From assembly GCA_014155875.1 (NCBI GenBank), contig JACEFZ010002074.1, positions 62,001-126,000 of the forward strand: a stretch of DNA of 64,000 nt, in the 5' to 3' direction. A model generated the notes under the pieces. The model was not told the DNA's origin. It searched no databases and saw nothing but the letters and a program-made list of their open reading frames with translations. The stretch comes from Cepaea nemoralis (Eukaryota > Mollusca > Gastropoda > Stylommatophora > Helicidae). This document shows, piece after piece, positions 1 through 11,159 of the stretch; position 1 is the stretch's first letter, and each line of letters opens with the position of its first letter. The position numbers and the translations under genes are program-made.

Positions 1-1
1 G

Positions 2-859
2 GAAGATTGGGCGATGATCTATATGAGAAATCTCTCAGGGGAGCCCTTAAAAGTTATCGAGTCTATACCAACAGAATTAAGAAACAACTACCAATATATT
101 CATGACAGAATTATGCAGCATTTTCTAATCGATGCTCCTGGATATCAGATCCAGTACTCACAAATCAAACCAAAACCGAACGAAACGTTCATAGATTACG
201 TATCTAACGTGCAGAGTGTATTTAGTAAGTGGCTGAAGGCGGCGAAAGTAGGGAAGGATTTTGACAAATTACAAAACTTAATGATTATGGATAAAGTAAT
301 ATCCACAGTCCCAACTCCCTTTGCTAAGTTCCTTCAACAATCAGACATTGAATCTCTTGAGCAACTAGAGAAACGTGGTTCAGCATATTTTTCCTCGAAC
401 CGAGATGTATTTAAGTCATCTATACATGATTCTGAAATTACTGCGTTTGCTAAGAACGAACCAAGCAGACCTTTCAACCAGAAAGCTTACCATAAGAAAG
501 ATAAACCATACCAAAAGCCACCACAATGTGTGTACTGCCATTTATTTCATCCACAATTTTCGATGTGTGATAAAAATCCAGCATATCCTGCACATCTCGA
601 AATGATGATTAAAAAGCAGGAAAACAAAAGGACAGCTTACAGGCGTGCAGTTAAATGTTTTTTTTGTTGTTGTTGTTCTTCATTTGGCCACTTTAGTAAT
701 AAATGTTTGGGCAGACAAAGAATGAAAGCCAGCAACGCTATGCTCATAGATACATCGTCTGATAGTGGCAGTGAAACAGAGTGCGAGAATGAAAATGTAT
801 TACCATTCAATGAGTGTGAAAGTGTAGCGGTTGTTACAGATATTTTAGACTTTAGATAA
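2..859 (+). pseudogene. Gag polyprotein fragment (capsid-like region plus zinc knuckle)
   Basis: The frame is already open at the window edge, so the N-terminus is missing. The first 130 residues align by eye with the Gag of the element at 19253 (shared SGEPLKVIE motif, then the KPKP..TF segment and the RGSAY motif). Gag packages the element RNA into cytoplasmic particles. A CCHC-like knuckle near 655-715 is distorted by a run of extra cysteines encoded by TGT repeats. The frame ends at 859. A second Cys-rich segment just after it (860-935) is readable only across frame changes, so this copy is inactive. Confidence 0.75.
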
Positions 860-904
860 GTGTGATACCTGTCATCAGTTCCATACGGAACGGTAAACTC
901 AAAT

Positions 905-2413
905 GTGGTCACATTGTACCATTCTCTCAATGAAGATGCAAATTCAGCTTTAGCCTCCAGAGGCAATTTAAAGTTCCACGATGCACTGGTCAATGATCAG
1001 CCATGCCAATGTTTACTCGATAGCGGGAGCACTTTACTCGGGGTTAGAAGGGAACTAGTTAACCAGAAGGATTATACGGGTGACTTTGTTAAATTCCGCA
1101 TTTTTTCTGGCACTATTGAGAAATACCCGCTGGCAAAAGTCCGTATAAATACCCCGTTCCTTTCCGGCACATTTACGTGCGCTATCTTACAAAACCCCTG
1201 TACTGACCTTGTTTTGGGATGCCTTCCTGGGTTAAGACACTGCACTGATGACGAGATATTAGCCTGGAAACAAACACACATGGCTAATGCAGTAACTAGG
1301 TCAGAGACCCAAACACATCAAACTGACCTACAAGATGAGATGTTACATTTATTAACACCTACAGGTACTATTGACAATACCACTCGACAAGAATTTATCG
1401 AGGCACAACACGCTGATTCAACTATTGCACCCTATTTTAGATTATTAGGTGAGAAAGCTAAATTAACCAAAAATGCCTCTTGGTACTTCAAACTGCATAA
1501 TGGAATTCTCATGCGGTATTACACCACTAATAACCATGAAATTCAGCAGACGGTGCTACCTTTGAAACATCGACAAAATGTGTTAAAGATTGCACACAAT
1601 TCACCGTTTGCTGGACATCTGGCTTATAACAAAACGAGAGCCAGAATTTTGGCACATTTCTATTGGCCTAAATTGTATAACGATATTAAAACTTTTTGTC
1701 GGTCATGTACCATTTGCCAACATGTAGAGAGAAAGGGAAAGTATGTAACACCTGAGGTCCAATCTTCAACATTGGCCTCTATACCGTGTGAAAGTGTAGC
1801 CGATGCCAATAAGGGTAACAAAACCCTACACCTTGAACCCAATCAAGAGGTGCTACTTTTACTACCAGATAAACGTAACTTATTATTAACTTCATGGCAA
1901 GGGCCATTCAAAGTGGTACGAAAGATATCAGATGTCGATTATGAAATATCGATAAACCAAAAATTAAAGATATTTCATATCAACATGCTGAAGCCTTACT
2001 TCTCACGACAAGAACCGACGATAGACGAACAGAATGCACCCACACCAACCAACCCGACGACAGACGTACATAGCGCAACTACACTAGTCAGGGCGACAGA
2101 TGACAACGACAGCGCATACACACCTAGTCAAGAAACAGAACACACAGGTAGCACAACGACAATACTGAACCAGATAGACGACGATGACATTGAACTACCA
2201 GTCCCGACAGTAGACACGACTGGGACAATTAATAGCATACGGTTAGAACCGAAACTCACAGACGGGGAAAGACGACAAATAGTAGATCTAGTAACTGAAT
2301 ACAGAGACATTTTTTCCGACATTCCAGGTAGGCCTGACAGGATAGAACACTCCATTATTCTGACTGATACCACTCCTATCAAATGCCGACCTTATTCCAT
2401 CCCGTTAAGTTAA
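905..2413 (+). pseudogene. Pol part 1: aspartic protease, integrase zinc domain, integrase C-terminus, start of RT
   Basis: Residues LLDSGSTLLG near the start match a retropepsin active site (D-S/T-G). An HHCC integrase zinc-binding domain follows at about 1590-1725 (AGH.AYNKTR ... FCRSCTICQ). The frame then jumps at about 1800 straight to the integrase C-terminal GPF module (SWQGPFKV, near 1893-1916). The whole DDE catalytic core is absent, some 600 bp compared with the element at 19253. The end of the frame is the start of RT. Deletion of the core makes autonomous integration impossible. The first ATG is probably not a true start because the frame follows gag through frameshifts. Confidence 0.8.
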
Positions 2414-3680
2414 AGGGAAAGTCTCGACAAGGAAATTTTAGATCTTGAGTCGAGCGGAATAATTCAAAAGTCGCAGTCAGAATATTCTTTTCCTATCGTC
2501 CTTGTCAAGAAAAAGGACTCGACAATTCGCCTCTGTGTCGATTATCGCCGTTTAAACAATGTTACTAAAGTCGACGCAGAGCCAATCCCATCATGCGAAG
2601 ATCTAATTTTGAATATGTCAACTTCTCGAATTTTGTCTACACTTGACCTAACGAAGGGATACTGGCAAGTCCCGATGCACCCACTTTCGATCCATCTTAC
2701 TGCATTCTCAACACCTCTAGGTCTTTATGAGTGGCGATTTCCTCCTTCGTAATGCACCAGCCACCTTTGTCCGACTCACCAGGGACCTTCTCCACGGAGT
2801 GACCAATACTTAGACATACATTGATGATATTTGTATCCATACTGCAGACTGGACATCACACTTACAGAAACTGCGACATGTCTTCGAGAGATTCAGATTG
2901 TTCGGTCTTACTGTTAAACCAACCAAAGTTGAGGTGGGGTTGGAAGAAATTAATTTTCTGGGCCACACGATCACCAGAGGCCAACTTAAAACAGACGAGA
3001 AAATTGTCACCAAAATTTTGAACTTAACGTTGCCAACGTCCAAGAAACAGGTCAGAAGCTTGCTTGGGTTAGTGAATTACTATAGCAAATTTATACCCAA
3101 CTTAGCTGAAATCACCAGCGTTTTTTCTAATGTTTTGAAAGCATCTGTGAAATTAAATGTACAAGATGCAAAGTTAATTGCTGCTTTATCAAAATTAAGA
3201 CATATGTTCAGCGTTTTACCAATCCTGCGCTTGCCTAATCCAAATCTTACGTATTTTCTTCGTACAGACGCAAGTGCTATATCAATCGCTGGCGTTCTAG
3301 GCCAATTCCATGAGGGAAAATTCCACCCAATAATGTATGTAAGCCGCAAAGTTAGCCCTACTGAATCAAAGTACTCAGTTGCTGAGTTGGAAGCTTTAAG
3401 CGTCATCTATTGTATCCGGAAGCTTCATAGATTCTTAGCGGGTACGCATTTTGTCGTTGAGACTGACCATTCACCGCTTACAGTGATGCAGACTGGAGTC
3501 CACCGCAACAACAGGATCTACAGATGGTCTTTGATCCTGCAAAATTACTCGTTTACTATAAAGCATATAAAGGGGAGCATGAACTTGCTATCAGACACAC
3601 TAAGCCGTCCTTCTCAGATCGAGATACCTGAGATGCGAGAAGAGAGCGATCCGACATCACCAAAGTCAGTGACACTGTAG
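2414..3680 (+). pseudogene. Pol part 2: reverse transcriptase and RNase H, frameshifted
   Basis: RT fingers and palm are readable after the stop at 2413: LCVDYRRLN near 2535 and TKGYWQVP near 2650. The frame is lost near 2745. The catalytic YIDD box reappears near 2819 in another frame, and 2898-3680 stays open for 260 residues covering the RT thumb/connection and a Ty3-type RNase H (FLRTDAS, then VETDHSPL). The polymerase would copy element RNA into DNA. Its position downstream of integrase defines the unusual order. At least one stop and one frameshift make it a pseudogene. Confidence 0.8.
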
Positions 3681-5386
3681 TTAACTAGTGCCTTAGATGG
3701 TGAATATAGACACTATGGTGCCCTTTCCATTATGAATCGCATGAACTTGCTTACTATGAACTGTGTCAGTACAAGTGAAAGTGAACAGATACATTATCAG
3801 AGTTCTACACCACCACCATATATGCAACCCACGAGTTGAACGATATTTGAACATTACCCAGGATGAGAGCGTATGTACCAGACTTTGTCTAGATGAACTC
3901 TATTTTTCCAACGATATTCAACAGAGGACGCTACTCCGAGAACACACCTGGATGTAATTAGTTAATTTAATTAGATATAGATTGTTTGTGATATGTATAA
4001 TAATATGTTTTTATAACAGTTGCATACAATATCGTATTTTTCTTAGTTAGAATAGAATGAGAAACCACCCATATAACTTTAGTAATAACATTTAATAGTT
4101 AAAATCCAGTTACATTTAGTTAGAAACTCATTTAGTTTAACCCTTACATCGTACTTTACAACTTAGGAAACATTACTTTAGTTTACCATCATTTAAACAC
4201 ATTTTATTAGACATTTAGTTAATTAAAACATCATTTAGAAATTAATCCCACCATTTATAAATTTATACCATCCTATGCACTAACACACAATAAGGTAACT
4301 AACACACTTTTCCCCATTTTCATCATTTAGTTAGATTAGTTCCCTTAGTTAGCGTAGCACTGTGCACAACTTAGAATAGATTTGAAATAGCAATCAGTAC
4401 CTACAGGATTAGTAGTTAACAATCCTCCTAAATATGTATAATTTTGTACAGAAATGACGAGTGCATAAAGATAGCACAGTCATTTGGCTTGAAAACTTGT
4501 TTAAATTCAGCCAATTGTTTATTGTAAATATATATTGTTCATCCATTTTTTCTACAACCATATTTTAATGACAGAACAAGTATTTTAAAACCTTTGTGAT
4601 GAAGATGAAAGAGTATGAATGGAATGAAGATGAATAAAGATGTATGAATGAGAATGAGAAAATGAAACAAAAACAGAAAGAGTGAGACATGTTGCGGAAT
4701 ATTTTTTTCGCTGCACAATGCGAGTTCTTGTAATTCGCCTGTGTCAAATGTGTGTTGTCCTAATTTTATCTGTGTAGTTGCTATACTTCAATGATAGAGA
4801 TAGGAAATATATTTTGAGCATCCTAAAACGGAAGTGTAGTCAGAAATCAGACTAACACACTCGTTTGTGACTGCAACAAACCGCTTTACGGCGCTCGAAA
4901 GAGTACATACACATAAATTATAGACGCAAACACATATTGGTTAGTTTAATACACATTAGTTTAATATAAAACACGCAACCAACCAGGAAAACAAACACAT
5001 AAAGATGCATACACTATTATTTGCAAAGAGGGATAACTACTCCAAACAGGGGACACAACAAAATCTCAAATAACCTAAGAGTAACACTGAAATATTTCTT
5101 CACAAGCGGAAGCTAAAAAGGTGAACATTGGCACATAAGCATGTAGACTCGTTGGAATAGAATATTATATGGGAGCATGAATATTATTCATGTATTGTAC
5201 TCGTAATAGAGGCAATTTGTATGGGTTGTCAGTTAATTGGCAATTGGAGGACAGGCCAAAAGGCATGAGTCCGGTTCACACAACTCCTGAGAAGTATAAT
5301 ATTAGGATGAGCATAGTCTCTAGCCAACTGTACTACTGTGGTATGCTAGTAAATTAGCCAAGTGAAGTGGTACAACAGTGTGACGT
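3681..5386 (+). other. Non-coding 3' tail of the first LTR element
   Basis: AT-rich sequence follows the pol stop. TTAGTTA-like words recur at 3955-4350, possibly an old imperfect repeat. No supported gene. The short frame at 3763-3957 has no recognisable domain and is probably chance. Confidence 0.4.
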
Positions 5387-5402
5387 GGGAAAGGAGAGAT
5401 CT

Positions 5403-6223
5403 TGTCCTATGCCCAGAGCAGAGTTAGACAACTTACGCAGCTTTTGACGAAATTAGACAGCCCTAATTCTTGTGCAGATTACGACTTGTGTTACACCCAT
5501 GAATTAAAAGTTTGTAACACAACACAGAGGGAGGGAGAGTCTGTCAAAAAGCTGCTAATAGACAAGATAGAAGAGCTATGGAAATAGACTCAAACAAAAG
5601 AGATAGAACATAGCTATCTAAGAGATAGGGGACAGAAAGGACAGAAGCATGTGAGAGAACTATGAATAGTTCTCCAACTGGACACACTCGTGTCCTAAAA
5701 GGGGACAACGTAAGACGTGAGCTGGGGTTACCCAGGATAGAATGGGGAAACCCATATCACGAGAAGTGTCCAGGGAAAACACTGGTAACTCCAACCGGGT
5801 GACCAGTAATTAACGGCGTGCTGGAACACCGAGCACGCAAACCAGCTAATCCACGAAGGGTCTATCGCTTGTGGCTGTACACGCCACGAAGATCCTCAGA
5901 CCGGGACTCGACAGTCTAGCAGACGGACTGCTGTATTCGCTAGGAATACTGTGTTGTTTAGAAAGGACCGTACTAATAGATATGACGTAGACTACTTAAC
6001 TTTGATAGAGATTACCATCAATGCCATCTCTCATCTAACATCATCACAATACACCATGATATGTATTAACCATATGGCTATCCGCCGCTCGCCGAGCTAT
6101 TGTAAATTAAGCTCAGAATAAACATGTATTATACTTATATCTTTTTGCATAACCTTCGTGTTATCATTGCTTGTGGTACAAAAGCGGAATCCTTGCATGC
6201 CTGTTAAAGTTGAGTTGCTGACA
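5403..6223 (+). repeat. Candidate 3' LTR of the first element
   Basis: A purine-rich run (GGGAAAGGAGAGA, 5387-5399) is followed by TGTCC. The block ends at CTGACA (6218-6223), giving short TGTC/GACA inverted ends like the other element. AATAAA at 6117-6122 would be the polyadenylation signal. A small frame at 5402-5587 has no recognised domain. The partner LTR is outside the window, so this is a weak inference. Confidence 0.3.
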
Positions 6224-6225
6224 CT

Positions 6226-7330
6226 TGTGTTCTACCTTATTTCTCGTGTAAAAGATTTATACTTCATCCTAATGTTATCGGTTTCTCCTTTATTTTCCAG
6301 TTCCCTTCGTTGTTTTATTAATTCTAAAGTGTGTGATGTAATCCATGGCTTATGCTGCTTAGACCTGGTCGGAATTAAATCTTTGGCTGCTGTTATCAGG
6401 ATATCTCTAGCTTGTACTGCCAGTTTATCAGGTGTATTTTCCTCTTGTACAGACATCAAGACCCCAAAACGATTCCTCACTTCTACGTTGTATATATCTG
6501 GTATTTTTGTGAGATCAAAACGAAGTGGCTTTGGACCTCGGGTAAGCTTTTTGAGTTTTAATTTCAGATCTGCTTCTAATAACTGATGATCTGTATCACA
6601 GTTTGCACTCCGTAGGGTTTCTGCAGATGTTATGATTGATCTCCATCTTCTTTGCATTAAAATATAATCGATCTGATTTTTGGTAATACTGTCCGAGAAA
6701 TTCCATGTGAAGAGTCTTCTTTGGTGTTATTTAAACAGTGTGTTGGCTATTGTTAACTCATTTTCTGTGCAAAATTCAATTAATTTATCACCTGCATCAT
6801 TTCTATTTCCCAATTCAAATTTCCCTAAAACGTGTCTCTCATTTTCGGCTCTTCCAGTACTTACTTTAGTATTAAAATCTCCCATTGTTATTGATATATC
6901 ATTATTGCAAATCTTATTTAATGTGTCTTGCAATGTGCTGCAAAAATCTTTAATTTCGTCCTCCTCTGCTGTTGAAGTAGGTGCATACATCTGAACGAGA
7001 GTTGTGTATTTGGACGACCTTTAAGTCTGATAGTAAGGATTCTGTCACTAACTGTGGTATATCCAATTAAAGCTTTTGTAGTAGTTTTATCTAAACAAAA
7101 TGCCACCCCGCTTTGGCCTCCGACGTCCCTACCAGAATATATGAAAAGACTTCCATTTTCATTTGTAAAATGTCCCTTGCCTCTCCAGCGATGTTCACTA
7201 ATTCCTAAAATTCAAATATTCTAAAATATATGGGATCACATTTGAAAACTTCAAAGTTTAAATTTTTACTACCCACATCTTTGCCAGATTCAACGATACT
7301 TTTGAGAGCACGTAGCCTAATCTGGAGATT
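6226..7330 (-). pseudogene. Non-LTR retrotransposon fragment: endonuclease and linker
   Basis: Read leftwards, the minus strand gives an exonuclease-endonuclease-phosphatase (EEP) domain. There is a GGQSGVAF stretch near 7105, then MYAPTS and MGDFN at 6990-6870, the usual EEP metal-site neighbourhood. A linker before RT follows (6657-6232, WRSIITSAETLR ... DHQLLE). The domain nicks target DNA for target-primed reverse transcription. Several frame changes occur and RT is absent at the left end. A close relative lies at 47480-48625 on the same strand. Confidence 0.7.
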
Positions 7331-7349
7331 GTTTTCACCACGTATCAAT

Positions 7350-7572
7350 CAGGTGCCGTCTCCACAATGAATGTTGGCTGCAATGAATCTTCAACACTGT
7401 CTGTCTCTCGCCCTGACTGTACATTCTATGAGATTGATGTTCGTCCATCTCGTGATGTTATCGTCCAACTTATATCGTTGTCTACCTCTTGCTCGCTTGC
7501 CCTTAACCTTGCCTTCAAGTATGATTTTTATAAGAGTATCATGTCTTTTAACGTGGCCGAAATACTGGAGCT
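7350..7572 (-). pseudogene. 3'-end scrap of a non-LTR retrotransposon
   Basis: The minus strand encodes YFGHVKRHDTL, then GKVKGKRARGRQR and a W.N motif. This is the C-terminal signature (FGH..R ... GKR.RGRP) of RTE-like endonuclease/RT proteins. It abuts the + strand LINE that begins near 7570, so two truncated LINEs meet head to head. Confidence 0.55.
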
Positions 7573-9245
7573 TACTAATGAAAGAACACATACATCAGCA
7601 GGCTGCCTAAAAACAAAAGATGGAAATATCATAAAAGAAAAAGATCAGATTTTACATGTATGGTCAGATTATGTGAAATACCTTTATGATGATAACAGAG
7701 AAGAACAGTATGATATTTAAAATAATAATGAAGGATCATCAATTTTGAAGATGGAGGTTCAGAATGCTCTTAACCATATGAAATCTGGCAAGATCCCCGG
7801 TTCAGACAGCATCACAATAGAAATGATTAATGCTTTTGAAGAATACGGAATAGATAAAGTTACCAGACTCCGGAATACCATATATGATACTGGAAATATA
7901 CCCCGTGAATAATGTAATTCTGTATTTATTGCAATCCCGAAGAAATCAGGAGCCTTGGAATGTGATCAACATAGAAAAATTTCTATAATGAGCCACATCA
8001 CGAAGATTTTGCTGAGAATTATCATGCAAAGAGTTAGGAAGAAAATACAACCCGAAATAGGAGAAGAACAATGTGTGTTTGTAGAAAGCAAGGGTACAGC
8101 AAATGCTGTGTATATACTGAGAACAGTAATTGAATGTTCTATTGAAGTAAACAAAGATCTATATCTTTGCTTTATTGACTACACACAGGCTTTCGATAAA
8201 GTGAGACATGTCGACATGAAAAGGATGCTTGAAGATCTACAAATTTATGGAAAAGACCTTAGACTTGTAAAATACATATATTTGAAACAACAAGCTGCCA
8301 TTAGAATTGATAATGAAGTAGGTCAATATCAGCCTATTAAGAGAGGTATGAGACAGGGATGTGTAATGTCTCCGGATCTTTTTTCCCTGTACAGTGAAAA
8401 TATTTTCAGACATATAGAAGATATGGAATGAATCAACATTGGGGGACGATACATCAATAACATTAGATATGAAGATGATACAGTCTTGATTGCAGACAAT
8501 GAACAGGATCTGCAAAATTTAGTAGATGCGGTTGTTACACACAGTGAACAACTAGGGTTAGAATTGAATTGTAAGAAGACACAGATTATGGTCGTCACTA
8601 GGAAGGAAGAAATACCACAATGTAATGTACAAGTAAATGGGCATATTCTTAAACAAGTGAATCGGTAACGTATCTCTCTCGGAACAATCATAATATCTGA
8701 TAGGATATGCCTTGAAAAAATTAGAACAAGAAGTGCCATGGCGAAGGTAGCCTTTTGCAAGATGAAAAACATACTGATCAATAAAAAGATATCAATCGAA
8801 ACGAGAAAACGAGTGTTGAATTGCTACATAGAACCTGTACTTTTATATAGTATGTGAAGCGTGGACAATGAGCAGACAAGCTGAAAAACATCAGATGGCT
8901 GTGGAGATGTGGTTTCTGAGGAAAATGCAAAGAATACCATGGACAGATAGAAAAACCAATGAACAAGTCCTACAAGAAACAAATGAAGATCGTAAACTGA
9001 TTAGAGACATTAGACGTAGACAGTCAACATTTGTTGGGCATGTTATGAGAAGAAATGAATTGGAGAACTTGGTGACAACTGGCAAGATCGAAGGGAGGAG
9101 ACCAAAGGGAAGACCAAGAATTAAATACCTGGATGGCTTGGCCACATGGCATGGTCGAGACAGAAACACGGAGCTGATCCACGACTTTGGTGATCGAGTG
9201 AGATGGCAAAACATGACCGCCCACGCTTATCGGCATGGCACATGA
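7570..9245 (+). pseudogene. Non-LTR reverse transcriptase (family Y), multiply broken
   Basis: RT and C-terminal domains are readable in order: linker (ERTHTSAGCLKTKDG), PKKSGALECDQHR, FIDYTQAFDKVRH, MRQGCVMSPDLFSLY, the catalytic box, then WTMSRQAEKH and the terminal FVGHVMRR ... GLATWHGRDRNTEL ... RHGT. Stops occur near 7717, 7910, 8430 and 8665, and a frameshift near 8850. The catalytic box reads YEDD, whereas the copy at 42.3-43.2 kb keeps YADD, so a key position is also altered. Family type is RTE-like by overall pattern (no RNase H), assigned from memory. Other copies lie at 16634, 37341, 42060 (minus) and 46625 (minus). Confidence 0.8.
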
Positions 9246-9384
9246 TAGGTGGATGGAAATATTTCACTTGCCACCTCTTTATTTCTTTCATCAACCCTCT
9301 CTTCATTCCCAGTTTTTATAGAACCTCTGCATTTGATTGTGTTTGTTTCCATGAAATACGACATATTCGTCTGTATATCCACAT

Positions 9385-9490
9385 CTCCAGGGTTTCTATT
9401 TTCTAGTTGCTTGTTCAATGTCCAGGCTTCCGCGCCATACAGTAGCGTTGAATATACATGTAGATCTGTATTAAAGATTTCCCCTGTCAC
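9385..9490 (-). pseudogene. Small LINE scrap
   Basis: The minus strand gives YSTLLYGAEAWTLNKQLE, matching the (L)LYG.E.WT motif seen in the thumb region of the LINE families here. Too short for a family assignment. Confidence 0.4.
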
Positions 9491-9945
9491 AAATTATTCA
9501 AACACATCAGTGATATTAATTTTGTGGCAGTGATTTTGATTGTTTTTACCACGTTTTTTTTTCCTTCTCATATCCTTTACAGAACATCGCTGTCAACACC
9601 AGCATTTTACTGCTGTCGTTGATTTCTTGGCAAGATCATGCTCAGTATTTTGCCATTGTTTTCTGAGTGGCTGGCTCACTTATCCCTTAAGTCACCAACG
9701 CGGCGAGAACCACTTCCAATTCTCGCGTGCTGCGTTACCCTACGTGGATAAACGGGATTACAGAGAAAGTCATTTAAAACCTAGACCAGGGAGACCGGCT
9801 CACCACGTGTAGATCTGGATTAAAGATACCCCCTGTCACGGATTATTCAAACATATCAGTGATATTAATTCTGTGGCTGTGATTTTGGTTGTTTTCACCA
9901 CGTGTAGATCTGGATTAAAGATTTCCTCTGTCATGGATTATCGTA
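9455..9945 (+). repeat. Roughly 93-bp tandem unit split by a SINE-like repeat
   Basis: The unit beginning ACGTGTAGATCTGGATTAAAG occurs near 9455, 9805 and 9899 (last copy partial), with the SINE-like block 9575-9815 between the first and second. The same unit appears in reverse at 48630-48775. Confidence 0.6.
9575..9815 (-). repeat. Dispersed short repeat S1 (SINE-like), reverse copy
   Basis: Diagnostic words are GGCAAGATCATGCTCAGTA, TTTGCCATTG and AGGGAGACCGGCTC. The family recurs at 10267-10400 (+), 33970-34090 (-), 41585-41830 (-) and 48770-48990 (+). No clear pair of tRNA promoter boxes at normal spacing, so its class is uncertain. Confidence 0.6.
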
Positions 9946-9946
9946 G

Positions 9947-10285
9947 ATGGAAAACCAAATTGTAAAACGTGTCAAAGTCAACACGAGAGAAGGTTTCGAG
10001 GGAGGAGCGTTCCACCAAGCAAACACACTTGTGTTTTCTATATCAGGACCTCATGTATTGTGGTTCAACTACTCGCTGATGGCGAGCGTCTCGATGGGGT
10101 CTTGCGGGATCAGTAAGCAAGGGATAAGATCCACCTACCGTTTTGAGGACCCTAAAAGATGGTACGTTACGCTGACACCGGAAGCAAAGGCGGCTCATTA
10201 TGAACGGCTTCACCGGATGAAGCATGAACTGCAGGATCCTAAATTAACTATTGTAATCGAAAACATGCCGGTCTTCCTGGCCTAG
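9947..10285 (+). CDS. Unrecognised 112-residue open frame
   Basis: Opens with MENQIVKRVK, contains RFEDPKRWYVTLTPEAKAAH, and ends inside the start of repeat S1. I recognise no domain. It sits upstream of the CCHC/EEP LINE in copy A but is absent from copy B, where the S1 repeat stands in its place. It may be an ORF1 piece of a LINE or a chance frame. Confidence 0.2.
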   Translation: MENQIVKRVKVNTREGFEGGAFHQANTLVFSISGPHVLWFNYSLMASVSMGSCGISKQGIRSTYRFEDPKRWYVTLTPEAKAAHYERLHRMKHELQDPKLTIVIENMPVFLA

Positions 10286-10400
10286 GTGTTAAACAATTTA
10301 AACAAAAAAAGCAATGGCAAACCACTGAGTGTAATCTTGCCAAGAAATCAACAATCAGCTGAAATATGCTGATATTGACAGCGATGTCCTGTAAAACGAT
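10267..10400 (+). repeat. Dispersed repeat S1, truncated + copy
   Basis: CTGGCCTAGGTGTTAAACAA, then GCAATGGCAAACCACTGAG and GACAGCGATGTCCTGTAAAA. The interior present at 48800-48900 is missing here. Confidence 0.6.
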
Positions 10401-10439
10401 GCTAGGAAAAAATATCGAAAACATAGAGAAGGAAAAGGC

Positions 10440-10935
10440 CAAGGCTATGATTCACTGGATGCCTACAACCACAAAGGTTGAGACAGTGAGATATAAATGC
10501 GGACATGCATAACCTTAACAACATCACGGACAAGTGGTTACTTCTGTGCAACCCGAAAGAGACTCTGCAACATTACGTGGACATGGATTTGGATGGGGTA
10601 GAAGATAAGCTACACCGTCTCTTCATCACAGTTCCGGGGCGCCGTATGTTGTGTACAGTCTGTGGGGAGGCTCCCACTGGAGTAATAAATGTCAGGCCAA
10701 AGTACAAACCCAGAAGGGGGCTAGACTGGCACAAAGAGTCACCTCGAACCCCCAGACAGATCAACATAGTAAGGAGTGTGAAGACGGTTTCCAACTGGTC
10801 ACTAGGAAAAGGGGACGCTCTACCAAGAGCCTGTCTGCGGCGGGAGCACGACACCTCCAGACCCCCCCCCCCCCTTTAAACCCCGGTTACCATACTGCTG
10901 CCCCTAAACAACCACGACTACTCTACGCCGTTTGA
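10440..10935 (+). pseudogene. LINE ORF1 (Gag-like, CCHC knuckle), copy A
   Basis: Homologous to 49020-49533. The nucleic-acid-binding knuckle there reads C-X2-C-X4-H-X4-C. Here a small indel near 10665 changes the knuckle to CGEAPTG and moves the rest to another frame. ORF1 proteins of this kind bind the LINE RNA. A poly-C run near 10862 may also shift the frame. Confidence 0.65.
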
Positions 10936-11159
10936 AGCGCACAGGGAAAACAAAAAGAAATGTGTAAATAATTATAGTAAACAGATAACGAACAGCGCCT
11001 TGGCTGGAAGAGACAGTGATAAAACCAATTCACCACCAAGATGAAGAAGGCTGTCAGATTCTACCCCACACCTGGTTATTGACTTGGATATTTCATGAAT
11101 ACAGAAAGTTTAAAGAAGAAACATAATTATACTCAACCGGTTTTTATATTACAACAAAA

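Larger units (their letters stand above)
1..6223 (+). mobile_element. Decayed Gmr1-type Ty3/gypsy LTR retrotransposon, cut by the window edge
   Basis: Gag, protease, integrase zinc-binding region, RT and RNase H follow one another on the + strand, with integrase upstream of RT. That is the Ty1/copia-like pol order found in the Gmr1 group of Ty3/gypsy-like elements (family knowledge). It is homologous throughout to the better preserved element at 17490-25440. Several frameshifts and stops, plus loss of the integrase core, show it is dead. The 5' LTR lies outside the window. The 3' limit (6223) rests on a weak LTR call, so only 1-3680 is firm. Confidence 0.8.

Noticed and set aside
815..1800. 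Repeated word TGTGAAAGTGTAGC at 815 and 1787
   Set aside because: The second occurrence matches expected integrase coding sequence at the deletion edge; likely coincidence, not a deletion scar.
10573..10854. Minus-strand frame opposite LINE ORF1
   Set aside because: Shadow of the + strand CCHC ORF1.
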